Shown: in pieces, positions 1 through 8,687 of the stretch | Layout: each line of letters begins with the position of its first letter | Numbering within the stretch: position 1 is the first letter of the stretch | NCBI GenBank assembly: GCA_025927695.1 | Contig: JAICLA010000002.1 | Location: 1-49,376 of the forward strand | Direction of reading: 5' to 3' | From: Terriglobales bacterium | GTDB lineage: Bacteria; Acidobacteriota; Terriglobia; Terriglobales; Acidobacteriaceae | Length of the DNA stretch: 49,376 nucleotides | The notes under the pieces: generated by a model | What the model saw: only the letters and a program-made list of their open reading frames with translations | Told to the model about the DNA's origin: nothing | The model's database searches: none | Program-made: the position numbers and the translations under genes

Positions 1-849
1 AACCTGACGCCGCTGTATCCGCAGGAGCGCATCAAGGAAGAGACCTCGCGTGAGAACCTGAGCGCGCGCGTGATGGACCTTCTTACTCCTGTGGGCAAAG
101 GACAGCGCGGATTGATCGTGGCTCCCCCGCGCACCGGCAAGACGATGCTGTTGCAGAACATTGCTAACTCCATCACTACGAACCATCCTGAAGTCGTGTT
201 GATCGTACTACTCATTGACGAGCGTCCGGAAGAAGTCACGGACATGCAGCGTTCCGTGAAGGGTGAAGTCATCTCTTCTACCTTCGACGAACCGGCAGCG
301 CGTCACGTACAGGTTGCTGAGATGGTGATCGAGAAAGCCAAACGTCTGGTCGAGCACAAGCGCGACGTAGTCATCCTGCTGGATTCCATCACCCGTTTGG
401 CGCGCGCTTATAACACCATTGTGCCGCCATCGGGCAAGGTGCTATCCGGCGGTGTGGACTCCAACGCGTTGCAACGTCCTAAGCGTTTCTTCGGTGCGGC
501 TCGCAATATCGAGGAAGGCGGTTCATTGACCATCATCGCTACGGCCCTGGTGGAAACTGGATCCCGCATGGACGACGTGATCTTCGAAGAGTTCAAGGGT
601 ACGGGCAACATGGAGATCATCCTTGACCGTAAGCTGGTGGATAAGCGCGTGTTCCCGGCCATCGATATTCAACGCTCCGGAACCCGCAAGGAGGAGCTGC
701 TCATCCCCAAGGACGATTTGGCCCGTATCTGGGTACTCCGGAAGGTGTTAAATCCGCTTTCCCCGGTAGAAGCCATGGAATTGCTCATCGACAAGCTAGG
801 AAAAACCAAGAGCAATTCTGAGTTCCTTTCCAACATGAGCAGTATCTAA
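1..849 (+). CDS. rho: Transcription termination factor Rho (5' truncated by window edge)
   Basis: Frame 1 is open from base 1 ([55 protein letters not shown]...), with Rho Walker A (PPRTGKT) and ...[13 protein letters not shown]...[57 protein letters not shown]. Confidence 0.98.
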   Translation, partial: NLTPLYPQERIKEETSRENLSARVMDLLTPVGKGQRGLIVAPPRTGKTMLLQNIANSITTNHPEVVLIVLLIDERPEEVTDMQRSVKGEVISSTFDEPAARHVQVAEMVIEKAKRLVEHKRDVVILLDSITRLARAYNTIVPPSGKVLSGGVDSNALQRPKRFFGAARNIEEGGSLTIIATALVETGSRMDDVIFEEFKGTGNMEIILDRKLVDKRVFPAIDIQRSGTRKEELLIPKDDLARIWVLRKVLNPLSPVEAMELLIDKLGKTKSNSEFLSNMSSI

Positions 850-893
850 ATCGTCAGCTGGTTACTCTGGTAACTTATTGACAACAAAAGCTT

Positions 894-926
894 GCTTTCA
901 TTCTCCAGACAGGTAAGAATGAAAGC
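894..926. repeat. 11-bp perfect inverted repeat (GCTTTCATTCT-N11-AGAATGAAAGC) downstream of rho
   Basis: Arms 894-904 and 916-926; no T-tract follows, so not an obvious intrinsic terminator. Confidence 0.6.
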
Positions 927-987
927 TCCGAGACTGTGCGTGTGTCTTACTTTGTAACCACCGTCCAGGTCGGAAGTCCATTCGTCT

Positions 988-1698
988 ATGAAAAAGAGCC
1001 TTTATAGTTTTGTAACGGTTTTGCTGGTGTTTTCGCTGTCTTCTGCTGAGGCTTTCGCTTCCGCGGCGGCGGGAATGCTGCGCAGCAATGGTGGCGTGAG
1101 CGTGAATGGAGCGCCGGTGAATCCAATCACCACGGTCTTCGCCGGCGACCGCATTGAAACCGCGCCGCAAGCGGGAGCCAGCCTGACCATGAACGGCTCG
1201 TCGCTTCTGCTAGATCCTAATTCCAGTCTGACCTTCACCGGCAACGAGATGAATTTTTATTGCGGCGGGGGCACCGTGCAGGCAAATCAAGGCCTGAGCG
1301 CTCGTTTCGGACGCGTAGCCGTAAAACCCGCGAAAGATAACGCACGGTTTCAAGTGCAGCAGTCGGGTGAAATGTTGAAGGTCTCGGCGATCGATGGAAA
1401 CCTCACCGTCTCTGATGGCATGAAGAGCGTGAATCTCGCTCCCGGCAATTCGACCAGCGTGCCGAATCTTGGCTGCGGACAAATGGCCAAGAACACTACT
1501 CCCCAAGAGATCGGGAACAATACCAACATGGCGGCAGATTCCAATCCGCAAAGCGCAGCCCCGCAACAGGGCTCCGCTGGAAATACGACTGGCGTTTACA
1601 CCAAGGGAATGACTGCGGCTCCTGCAGCTGTGCTCGGAGTGGCTGTCGCAGGAATCATTCTGGTGAACCAGACGCCGGTCAGTCCTAGCAAACCATAA
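988..1698 (+). CDS. Exported FecR-like domain protein with signal peptide and C-terminal hydrophobic segment
   Basis: MKKSLYSFVTVLLVFSLSSAEAFA signal peptide; 'GDRIETAPQAGASLTMNGSSLLLDPNSSLTF' FecR-like pattern; C-terminal AAVLGVAVAGIILV. Confidence 0.7.
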   Translation: MKKSLYSFVTVLLVFSLSSAEAFASAAAGMLRSNGGVSVNGAPVNPITTVFAGDRIETAPQAGASLTMNGSSLLLDPNSSLTFTGNEMNFYCGGGTVQANQGLSARFGRVAVKPAKDNARFQVQQSGEMLKVSAIDGNLTVSDGMKSVNLAPGNSTSVPNLGCGQMAKNTTPQEIGNNTNMAADSNPQSAAPQQGSAGNTTGVYTKGMTAAPAAVLGVAVAGIILVNQTPVSPSKP

Positions 1699-1716
1699 CT
1701 ACAAATAGGAGTGTTT

Positions 1717-1750
1717 GAAGGAGCGAATTTTCGGCTCCTTTTTCTTTTCC
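1717..1750 (+). terminator. Probable intrinsic terminator after the FecR-like gene
   Basis: AGGAGC (1719-1724) / GCTCCT (1734-1739) stem followed by TTTTTCTTTT. Confidence 0.65.
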
Positions 1751-1779
1751 CAAAAAGGAAAAGCGCGGTTCCTTTTTGG
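1750..1779. repeat. 11-bp perfect inverted repeat CCAAAAAGGAA-N8-TTCCTTTTTGG
   Basis: Arms 1750-1760 and 1769-1779, immediately after the terminator. Confidence 0.6.
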
Positions 1780-1889
1780 TCAAGGTTTTCCCAAACGCAC
1801 GCTCGAAAGCCGAGAGCCCAAGTTCTATTTTAGTGGGTCGGAGACCGGTCGAACAAAAACGGTACTTCTCGTGCATGTAAGTCTTTGTC

Positions 1890-2111
1890 ATGGCCGCAAC
1901 ACTCGGCGACCTGCAAATAACTGACACGCTGGAAGTGGAAGACCAGCTTCTCGATCAAGATGTTACGGATTCAAGAAAAAGCATCTTCGAGACGATAAAG
2001 ACGGGTGTGCAGAATATATGGTGGTACGGCGTACGGTATTGGCGTCAAGGAGTAGCGGCTGTCACCATTTACTCCGCCATGTTTGTCATCTGGACCTTCG
2101 CAGTCCGCTAG
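1890..2111 (+). CDS. Small hypothetical protein with one predicted C-terminal TM segment
   Basis: 73-aa ORF MAATLGDLQITDTLEVEDQLLDQDVTDSRKSIFETIKTGVQNIWWYGVRYWRQGVAAVTIYSAMFVIWTFAVR; fills the gap before a convergent gene. Confidence 0.5.
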   Translation: MAATLGDLQITDTLEVEDQLLDQDVTDSRKSIFETIKTGVQNIWWYGVRYWRQGVAAVTIYSAMFVIWTFAVR

Positions 2112-2122
2112 CGATTTGGGCC

Positions 2123-3454
2123 TTAAACGTCGGGCTGCGGCTCTTTCTTTTCGTTCGCGCCCCAACAAGCAATAGCACACAGCACATAGAACATCGCCGC
2201 GTTCGCGGGAATGTGTAGATTGAAGTCCACCAGGCTGTGAACCAATAATCCTGTACATCCCGTCAAGGCCGCCAACCGAGCGGTACTCCCGAAATCGCTT
2301 GATCTTCGCGACGGCACGCGTCCCAATCGCACTAAAGACCTTCTGTAGAGCGCCACGATGAACCACAGCATGGCTAGCGCGCCTACAGCTCCAGTTTCCA
2401 CCAGCACTTGCAGATAGTCATTGTGCGCCTCGTTGATCAGGTAGTCGGTATAGAAGCTTCTGAACTCGGGATATACATATGGGAACGCTCCCAGACCCCA
2501 ACCCAGCACCGGTTTCTGTAAGAACATGTGCCCAGAGTCGCGCATGATCTCGGCCCGCCCCGTCTGCAGATCTCCTTCAAACGCGGTCCAGCGGGTGAGA
2601 GCCGGGCTTACATCGATCCACACAAGGAATACGGCCAGCGCTGCGAACAAGACGCCTGCCTTCCAATCCAGCGTTTTGCTTTTGCGCAGGGCCGCACTAG
2701 CGATGCCTAGAAAGATCATCTCCGCTACGAACGCAGCAGCGCCGCCGCGTGATCCCGATAAAAAGATTGACGCCGCCATAAGTAGCGCCGCAAATCCGGA
2801 CGCTAGACGACTGCCCGCACTCGCGCGCCGCGAAAAACAAAGAGCCAGAGCGAAGGGCACCAGCATCTCGATCAGACCAGCGTAGTGGTTGCGATTGGCA
2901 TAAGGTCCATAAATGGAGCTTGAGAACCTCGGCGTACGGATCCAGTACAACATCCCGTTGGAAGTTAAACTCTGCACAATCGCGAACAGGGAGATAGCCA
3001 TCCCGAACCAAGTGATCACGTTGGCGAACATGCGCAAACGTTGCCCGTAGAAGAAGAGTTGTGCGCTCACGAACAACAAGATGGCGTAAGCCGCATAGTC
3101 CATAGCCTCATTGACTGCGGCTTGCCGATAGGCAGTCTTGCCTGACGCCAACTGGAGGCCTACAACCGCCGCGAACAATGCCATGGGCCAGAACAGCGGG
3201 TTGGGATGGAACACCGCGGCCTTCCACGCTACCTGCTTTGCGCACCACATGACGAGCAACAGCATTGCGCCAGTCTGCAGGAGCGATTCCGACCACGGCT
3301 CAGTCGCACCGAATGCCAACGGGCCGAATACCAGCAGCGCGCACAACAGCCAGAATGAAGCGCGATCAAGCGCGCGCGTCCAGCGAGACTCGAGCAAGCG
3401 CTCGTCAGCCGCGAAGCTCGCTTCCATCTCGATGATGGGCGGATTAGTGGACAA
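2123..3454 (-). CDS. O-antigen ligase / polymerase family membrane protein
   Basis: Multi-TM 443 aa; 'YGPYANRNHYAGLIEMLVPFALAL...GSRGGAAAFVAE...PVLGWGLGAFPYVYPEFRSFYTDYLINEAHNDYLQVLVETGAVGALAML' is the Wzy_C/O-antigen ligase pattern. Confidence 0.9.
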   Translation of the reverse strand: MSTNPPIIEMEASFAADERLLESRWTRALDRASFWLLCALLVFGPLAFGATEPWSESLLQTGAMLLLVMWCAKQVAWKAAVFHPNPLFWPMALFAAVVGLQLASGKTAYRQAAVNEAMDYAAYAILLFVSAQLFFYGQRLRMFANVITWFGMAISLFAIVQSLTSNGMLYWIRTPRFSSSIYGPYANRNHYAGLIEMLVPFALALCFSRRASAGSRLASGFAALLMAASIFLSGSRGGAAAFVAEMIFLGIASAALRKSKTLDWKAGVLFAALAVFLVWIDVSPALTRWTAFEGDLQTGRAEIMRDSGHMFLQKPVLGWGLGAFPYVYPEFRSFYTDYLINEAHNDYLQVLVETGAVGALAMLWFIVALYRRSLVRLGRVPSRRSSDFGSTARLAALTGCTGLLVHSLVDFNLHIPANAAMFYVLCAIACWGANEKKEPQPDV

Positions 3455-3486
3455 TCGACGTGATCCTCTTGCACGTTATTCTGATT

Positions 3487-4734
3487 TCAGCGTTCATACA
3501 TACGAAATTCGTCAACCCACAGCTTGCCTCGGATCAACCCCGCGCCCGTCTCGCGCCCAATGTACACGCGCACAAGTTGCGTACCCGGCGGAGTGGTGAA
3601 CATGATGCTTTGCTCGTCCCAGCCGTGTGTGCCTTGCCACTCATTCCCTTTGGCAATAACGGTGTGCTTCGGATCTTCCACCATCAGGCGCGGACCTTCT
3701 GCCGCGGTTATCTCCTGTGATTTCGCAGTGACTTTAAGTTCGTACAGTTGATTTGGTTTTACGGGAACGAGCTGAGAGAGACCGTAGTCTGCGAACGCAG
3801 GGCCGGTGAATTCGAGCGCGAGACTTGCGGTACCCGCATGGAACTCCTGATCATCGACGCGCGCAGATTGCAGCGCCGGCGGCTGCAATCGCCAGCTGAA
3901 TCCGCCGGGAATAATGTCTTCATCGAAATTGCCATTCACGATCAAGTTGCCGTCAGAGGTGGCCGGTCGCAGCGAAGGTGAGAGTTTTGCCATGCTGCTC
4001 CAAACCTCTTGCGCATCCGCGATGTGCCGCTGGTAAATCAGGTACTCAACGAATGGCATTGCATCAGTAACTTTATAGGGCTGATTCAAACCGACCAGCG
4101 CGCGCCACGCGATCATGGCGGCTTCGGGCTGATTCTGCTCATACAACAAGCGCAACAATTCGAGGTGCGGTCCAAGTTCATTCGGCATTGCGTGTGCCAG
4201 GATCATGTTCACGTCATGCGTCGCACGCCAGCACAAGTCGAGCGCTGGACGCACAGACACCGGGTCGTATTGGATTACTGCCTTGAAGCTATCAAGCGCG
4301 CGTTCCACATTCCCATCTACGAGGAAAAAATTGCCCACCTCCCACGCGGTCTTCGGCGTCTTGGGATCCACGCGAAGCGCGTTCTCCAATGCCGCACGTT
4401 GCGCGGAAGTGTCGCCTAAAAGCCCCTTTGCGGTAGCAAGATCAAGCCAGTAACGGGAAGAGTGACTGTCAAGCTGCGCCGCGCGTTGAAAATGTTCGGC
4501 ACCTTGAGTTGCATCTTGCGCGACGAACAAGTAATAACGGCCCAGCATGTCATGGTAGTCAGCGTTTGCAGGTTCCCAGTGCACCGCTTGTTGTAGGCCG
4601 TCGAGCGAAAGATCAGTCGTAGACGCCGCGGCGCGATAGTGTTGCTGGACGAGCCAGAGGTAGGGAAGCGCCAGCGCGAGCGATATCACGAGGAAGGCTG
4701 CGGTGTTACGCCGATTGTTCAGCTCGATCCGCAT
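3487..4734 (-). CDS. TPR-repeat protein with C-terminal carbohydrate-binding-like (jelly-roll) domain
   Basis: N-terminal TM, TPR units (ANADYHDMLGRYYLF..., AEHFQRAAQLD...), C-terminal 'NLIVNGNFDEDIIPGGFSWRL...ASLALEFTGPAF...LYELKVTAKS...VRVYIGRETGAGLIRGKLWVDEFRMYER' CBM-like region. Confidence 0.75.
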   Translation of the reverse strand: MRIELNNRRNTAAFLVISLALALPYLWLVQQHYRAAASTTDLSLDGLQQAVHWEPANADYHDMLGRYYLFVAQDATQGAEHFQRAAQLDSHSSRYWLDLATAKGLLGDTSAQRAALENALRVDPKTPKTAWEVGNFFLVDGNVERALDSFKAVIQYDPVSVRPALDLCWRATHDVNMILAHAMPNELGPHLELLRLLYEQNQPEAAMIAWRALVGLNQPYKVTDAMPFVEYLIYQRHIADAQEVWSSMAKLSPSLRPATSDGNLIVNGNFDEDIIPGGFSWRLQPPALQSARVDDQEFHAGTASLALEFTGPAFADYGLSQLVPVKPNQLYELKVTAKSQEITAAEGPRLMVEDPKHTVIAKGNEWQGTHGWDEQSIMFTTPPGTQLVRVYIGRETGAGLIRGKLWVDEFRMYER

Positions 4735-4786
4735 CAGTAGGAAGACTGGATTAAGCTTAGCCCGTTTTGTTCAGCATGCAAAGTAA

Positions 4787-4815
4787 AACAGGAAGCAGAT
4801 TTGCTGCTTCCTGTT
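4787..4815 (-). terminator. Strong hairpin / intrinsic terminator for the BY-kinase transcript
   Basis: 12-bp perfect stem AACAGGAAGCAG-N5-CTGCTTCCTGTT; on the minus strand it is followed by TTTACTTT. Confidence 0.8.
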
Positions 4816-4832
4816 CTGAGATTCAACGGGTT

Positions 4833-7118
4833 CTATCGGGCCGATTCGTCGTAGTAGCGACCGGCGTAGTTGGAACCATAGTAGTAGTAATATGCGTCCG
4901 GCGATTGCAGGTCGATTGCGTTCACAACCACACCCATTACGCGGGCGTTGACTTGTGCCAGCACGTCGCGGCTGCGGCGCATGGCATCTTTCGACGTTTG
5001 CGCTGAACGAACGACCAATAGCACGGTATCCATTTGAGCTGAGAGTAGCACGCCGTCGGTGACTGACAGCACCGGAGGCGTATCAATGATGACGTGATCG
5101 TATTCCTGACGCCATTTATCCAGCAGCGCGCGCATCACGTTGGAATCAAGCAACTCTGCCGGATGCGGCGGGGGCGGGCCGGCAGGTAGCACAAACAAAT
5201 TCGGCAAGATTGACGACGTCACGATCAGGTCATCCGGCGAGTTGCTTCCTGTCAAGACCGTGCTAAGTCCTGTGCGATTGCGCAACTTGAAGGTCTGGTG
5301 AATAGTAGGCCGGCGCATATCGCCATCTACGAGCAGAACCTTGCCACCCTTCTGCGCGAGAACGATCGCGGTGTTGATACTGGTCGTCGTTTTGCCTTCC
5401 TGCGGAAGCGCGCTGGTGACCATAATGATCTTGGGCGCCGCTCCGATCGATGACAATAGAATCGACGTTCTGAGCGCCCGATAAGACTCTGCTACCTCCG
5501 ACTTCGGGCGCGCATGGGAAAGTAGCGCAACCGTGGTCTTGCGCAGATCGGTCTGGGCCTGAGTGGTAAGCGCAGAAGATGCGGGCAACTTCTTTTTATT
5601 GCGCGTAGTGCTGATGTCCAAGCTCAGCGGGATCATGCCGAGTGATGGCAATCCCGATAGTGTCTCCACTTGCTCCGGCGTGCGTACCGTATTGTCCAAG
5701 CTCTCAAGTACGAAAGCCAAAGCAACGCCGCCCACTAGACCAAGCAAGAAGCCCATGGCGAGGTTATGCGGAACGTTCGGCTTGCTGGGAATCAATGGAG
5801 CACGGGCGACGTCTACTACGCGGACGTTGCTCGATTTCAGGCCGGAAGTGATGCCAGCTTCTTTCAGCTTTTGTTGCAGCTCGTCATAGAGCTGGCGGTT
5901 CGAATCAGCATCATGTTTCAGCTGGTTGTAGGTGATCGCCTTCTCATTGAGCTGGTTCGCCTGCTGCTTCTGCGCTTCAAAAGCCACACGCAGCATCTTT
6001 TCCCGACTCAAAGACGCTTCATATTCGCTGTGCTTGCGTGAGGCTATACGCGCAGTCTCATTCTTAATGCTCTGTTCAATCTGCTTGATCTGGTTTTGCA
6101 GTTCCAAAACCTTTGGATAGGAAGGTCCGAACTGAGTCGAAACGTCCGCCAGCTGTTTCTGCAACTGGCCTTCTTCCTCGCGGAAGCGTTGGATGAGGCC
6201 GTTCTGTGAAAGCTCGGGGATCGCATCCAGATCGCCTGAATTCACCAGCTGATAGTTGGCCTCTTTCTGTACGCGATCATCTTCCGCGGAGGTCAAATCT
6301 CGATTCAGTTGGTCCAGCTTGGAAGTGATGGTGTTTGACTTCTCGTCGATGCCGACGATGCCATTCTCACGCTCATACTTCACTAGAGCGGCTTGGGATG
6401 TTTCCACCTTGAGCTGCAGGTCTGCGAGCTGGCGTGAGAGCCATTCAGACGCCTGCATAGTCGATTCGTAGCGTGCTTTGAAATTATTTTCGACGTAAGC
6501 GCTGGCCAGCGTGTTCACTACTTGCGCCGCAAGTTTGGGGTCGGGACTGGTGAACTTGATCTCGATCATGCGCGTGCGCGGGATCTTGTTCACCGCCAAT
6601 GCGCCATGCCAGCGATCGAGCGCTTCAGAATCTTTTTTAGTATCTGCGTTAACGCTCTTCAGGGCTTTGTCTGTAGTGCTGACTGGCGTCCCGCCGAAAG
6701 ACTTGTTCTTTTCCAGTTGCAGGTCGTCAATGACCTTCAGCGCGAGCGTGTCACTCTGAAGGATCTTTGCCTGCGTATCTAGCTCGACGTTGTAGTCGTA
6801 GTTCCAGTCGGTGTCGTTAGACTGCTGGTTCAGGCGTAGATTGTCCGCGCTGTCTTCTTTGCTGATGGCGATACGCGCGCTGGCTTCGTAGAGGGGCGTC
6901 ATGCGAAAGGTGGCAATAGTCACCAATCCGAGCATGATGACGACGGAGGCGATGATCACTCCGCGGTGCTTCTTCAGTATCCGCAGATAATCGCGGAAGC
7001 TGGATTCTTCCTGGAAACTCGGTGCGTAAGGGTAGGTTGAGAGCGGACGTGCGGCGTCCAAAGCTGTATTCTCGACGCGAGCGAGCTGCGTCTGGCGAGG
7101 ATTCTTGGGTGTTTCCAT
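4833..7118 (-). CDS. Polysaccharide biosynthesis tyrosine autokinase (Wzc/GumC-type BY-kinase)
   Basis: Wzz domain, coiled coil, GNVR-like region, Walker A 'SALPQEGKTTTSINTA', Walker A' 'VLLVDGDMRRPTIH', C-terminal tyrosine cluster YYYYYGSNYAGRYY. Confidence 0.95.
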   Translation of the reverse strand: METPKNPRQTQLARVENTALDAARPLSTYPYAPSFQEESSFRDYLRILKKHRGVIIASVVIMLGLVTIATFRMTPLYEASARIAISKEDSADNLRLNQQSNDTDWNYDYNVELDTQAKILQSDTLALKVIDDLQLEKNKSFGGTPVSTTDKALKSVNADTKKDSEALDRWHGALAVNKIPRTRMIEIKFTSPDPKLAAQVVNTLASAYVENNFKARYESTMQASEWLSRQLADLQLKVETSQAALVKYERENGIVGIDEKSNTITSKLDQLNRDLTSAEDDRVQKEANYQLVNSGDLDAIPELSQNGLIQRFREEEGQLQKQLADVSTQFGPSYPKVLELQNQIKQIEQSIKNETARIASRKHSEYEASLSREKMLRVAFEAQKQQANQLNEKAITYNQLKHDADSNRQLYDELQQKLKEAGITSGLKSSNVRVVDVARAPLIPSKPNVPHNLAMGFLLGLVGGVALAFVLESLDNTVRTPEQVETLSGLPSLGMIPLSLDISTTRNKKKLPASSALTTQAQTDLRKTTVALLSHARPKSEVAESYRALRTSILLSSIGAAPKIIMVTSALPQEGKTTTSINTAIVLAQKGGKVLLVDGDMRRPTIHQTFKLRNRTGLSTVLTGSNSPDDLIVTSSILPNLFVLPAGPPPPHPAELLDSNVMRALLDKWRQEYDHVIIDTPPVLSVTDGVLLSAQMDTVLLVVRSAQTSKDAMRRSRDVLAQVNARVMGVVVNAIDLQSPDAYYYYYGSNYAGRYYDESAR

Positions 7119-7514
7119 TCCTACTCCTAATCAGTCTTGCGATGATATCCAGCCGTCTCATCGGGGGGATGAATTCCGGGAGTAGTGCTCATCGATAACT
7201 TTTCATTAAGGGAAAACTTCAAGAAGCTTACCAGAATGGAACTCGGTTTCAACGGTTCTTGAGTCACACTAAAGTAACTTTGGTTTCCCCACCCAGATAT
7301 CCGCCTTAGCTTGTAAGCGCTTGCAAACAAAGCTTCGCGCATCTGCGTTTGAATTGCCACCCTAAAAAGCGTCACTCTCTAGATTCGTGGCGGAGTGCAT
7401 TCCCATATCGGTCAGCTCGAGTGAGCACATATCAGAGTGCTGTTGATGAAAAGTTTCTAATCAAGATTCCCGCCTCTCATGAACATCGACGCGGCGTGTT
7501 AATGTCTCAAGCGG

Positions 7515-8687
7515 ATGCGCATCCTGCTGGGCTGCAATCGATATTTTCCTGATGTCGCCGGTGGCGGCAATCGCGTGGCCTACGATTGCGCGCAATATCT
7601 CGTGTCGCAAGGGCATGATGTCGCGCTGCTTTGTGAGGGAATTCCCGGAAAACCCGAGAGTGATGCGATCGATGGCATTCGGGTATTACGTTACGCGCTG
7701 CCGCGAATGGACATTGATTTCCTTTCGCGACATCAGCGAGCGGCAAAGAAGATTTTAGGACGACATCTTTCCGGGTGGCTGCCACATATTGTCTGGGGAC
7801 ACATGCCGCTGCAGATGGCAGCGATGATCGATGTGTTCCCGCAAGTGCGCGCAGTTTATACGCTGCATTCTCCGGTCTCAGTGGAGACGGTAGAAGCGGA
7901 ATCACGACGCGCCTTTGCGCTCGGACTGAAAATAAAAAGCCAAGTGCTGTTGCAGATCGAGCGTCGCTGCTGTGAAGCCGCAGCCGTGATCACTGTGCTT
8001 TCGCAATTCAGCCGTTCTGAGATCAAAAGGCTGCATGGCTCTGAGGTTGCGTCGAAGGTGAAGGTCTCGCCCGGATGGGCTGACCTCACGCGTTTCCATC
8101 TTCAACCATCAAAGTCAGCAGCTCGCGATGCGATGGATTGGCCGCGAGACCGTACCATTTTTTTCAGCATCCGGCGGCTGGTTGAGCGTATGGGGCTTGA
8201 TCGTTTGATCGATGCCGCGGCTATCGTCCGGGATCGCGGTCATGCTTTTCACTTGTATATCGCCGGCAAAGGGCCACTGCGGGCCAAGCTGGAATCTCAG
8301 ATCGGCAAGCTCAACCTAGAAGGGCATGTCCGTTTGGTGGGATCGGTCTCAGAAAAAGAACTGGCAGCGATGTATGGCTCTGCGGACGCGTTCGTATTGC
8401 CCACGCGGGCGCTTGAGTGTTTTGGCCTCGTCGCTGTGGAAGCAATGAGCGCCGGGTGTCCCGTGCTGAGTACACCCGTCGGCGCCCTGCCTGAGATCAT
8501 CGAACGCATTGAGCCCAAGTGGCTGGCCCGCGATAATTCCGCTGAAGCGATCGCGGAATTGATGAGGGCGTTTATCGAGAAAAAATTGCCGCAACACTTG
8601 CCGCATGACTTACGCAACTTTGTGGAGACAAATTACGCCAGAGAGCGAGCCCTACCGTACTTCGTCCGCGCCACCATTGGCAGTTAG
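7515..8687 (+). CDS. Glycosyltransferase family 4 (GT-B) protein
   Basis: 'RILLGCNRYFPDVAGGGNRVAYD...GLDRLIDAAAIVRDRGHAFHLYIAGKGPLRAKLESQI...YGSADAFVLPTRALECFGLVAVEAMSAGCPVLSTPVGALPEII'. Confidence 0.95.
   Translation: MRILLGCNRYFPDVAGGGNRVAYDCAQYLVSQGHDVALLCEGIPGKPESDAIDGIRVLRYALPRMDIDFLSRHQRAAKKILGRHLSGWLPHIVWGHMPLQMAAMIDVFPQVRAVYTLHSPVSVETVEAESRRAFALGLKIKSQVLLQIERRCCEAAAVITVLSQFSRSEIKRLHGSEVASKVKVSPGWADLTRFHLQPSKSAARDAMDWPRDRTIFFSIRRLVERMGLDRLIDAAAIVRDRGHAFHLYIAGKGPLRAKLESQIGKLNLEGHVRLVGSVSEKELAAMYGSADAFVLPTRALECFGLVAVEAMSAGCPVLSTPVGALPEIIERIEPKWLARDNSAEAIAELMRAFIEKKLPQHLPHDLRNFVETNYARERALPYFVRATIGS

Noticed and set aside
1715-1924. 69-aa ORF MKERIFGSFFFSQKGKARFLFG...
   Set aside because: Covers the terminator hairpin and the inverted repeat downstream of the FecR-like gene; more likely non-coding.
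7260-7290. CTAAAGTAACTTTGG upstream of the BY-kinase as a shared operator with 44492-44502 (AAGTAACTTTG)
   Set aside because: An 11-bp match between AT-rich intergenic regions, judged by eye; too weak without a genome-wide scan.
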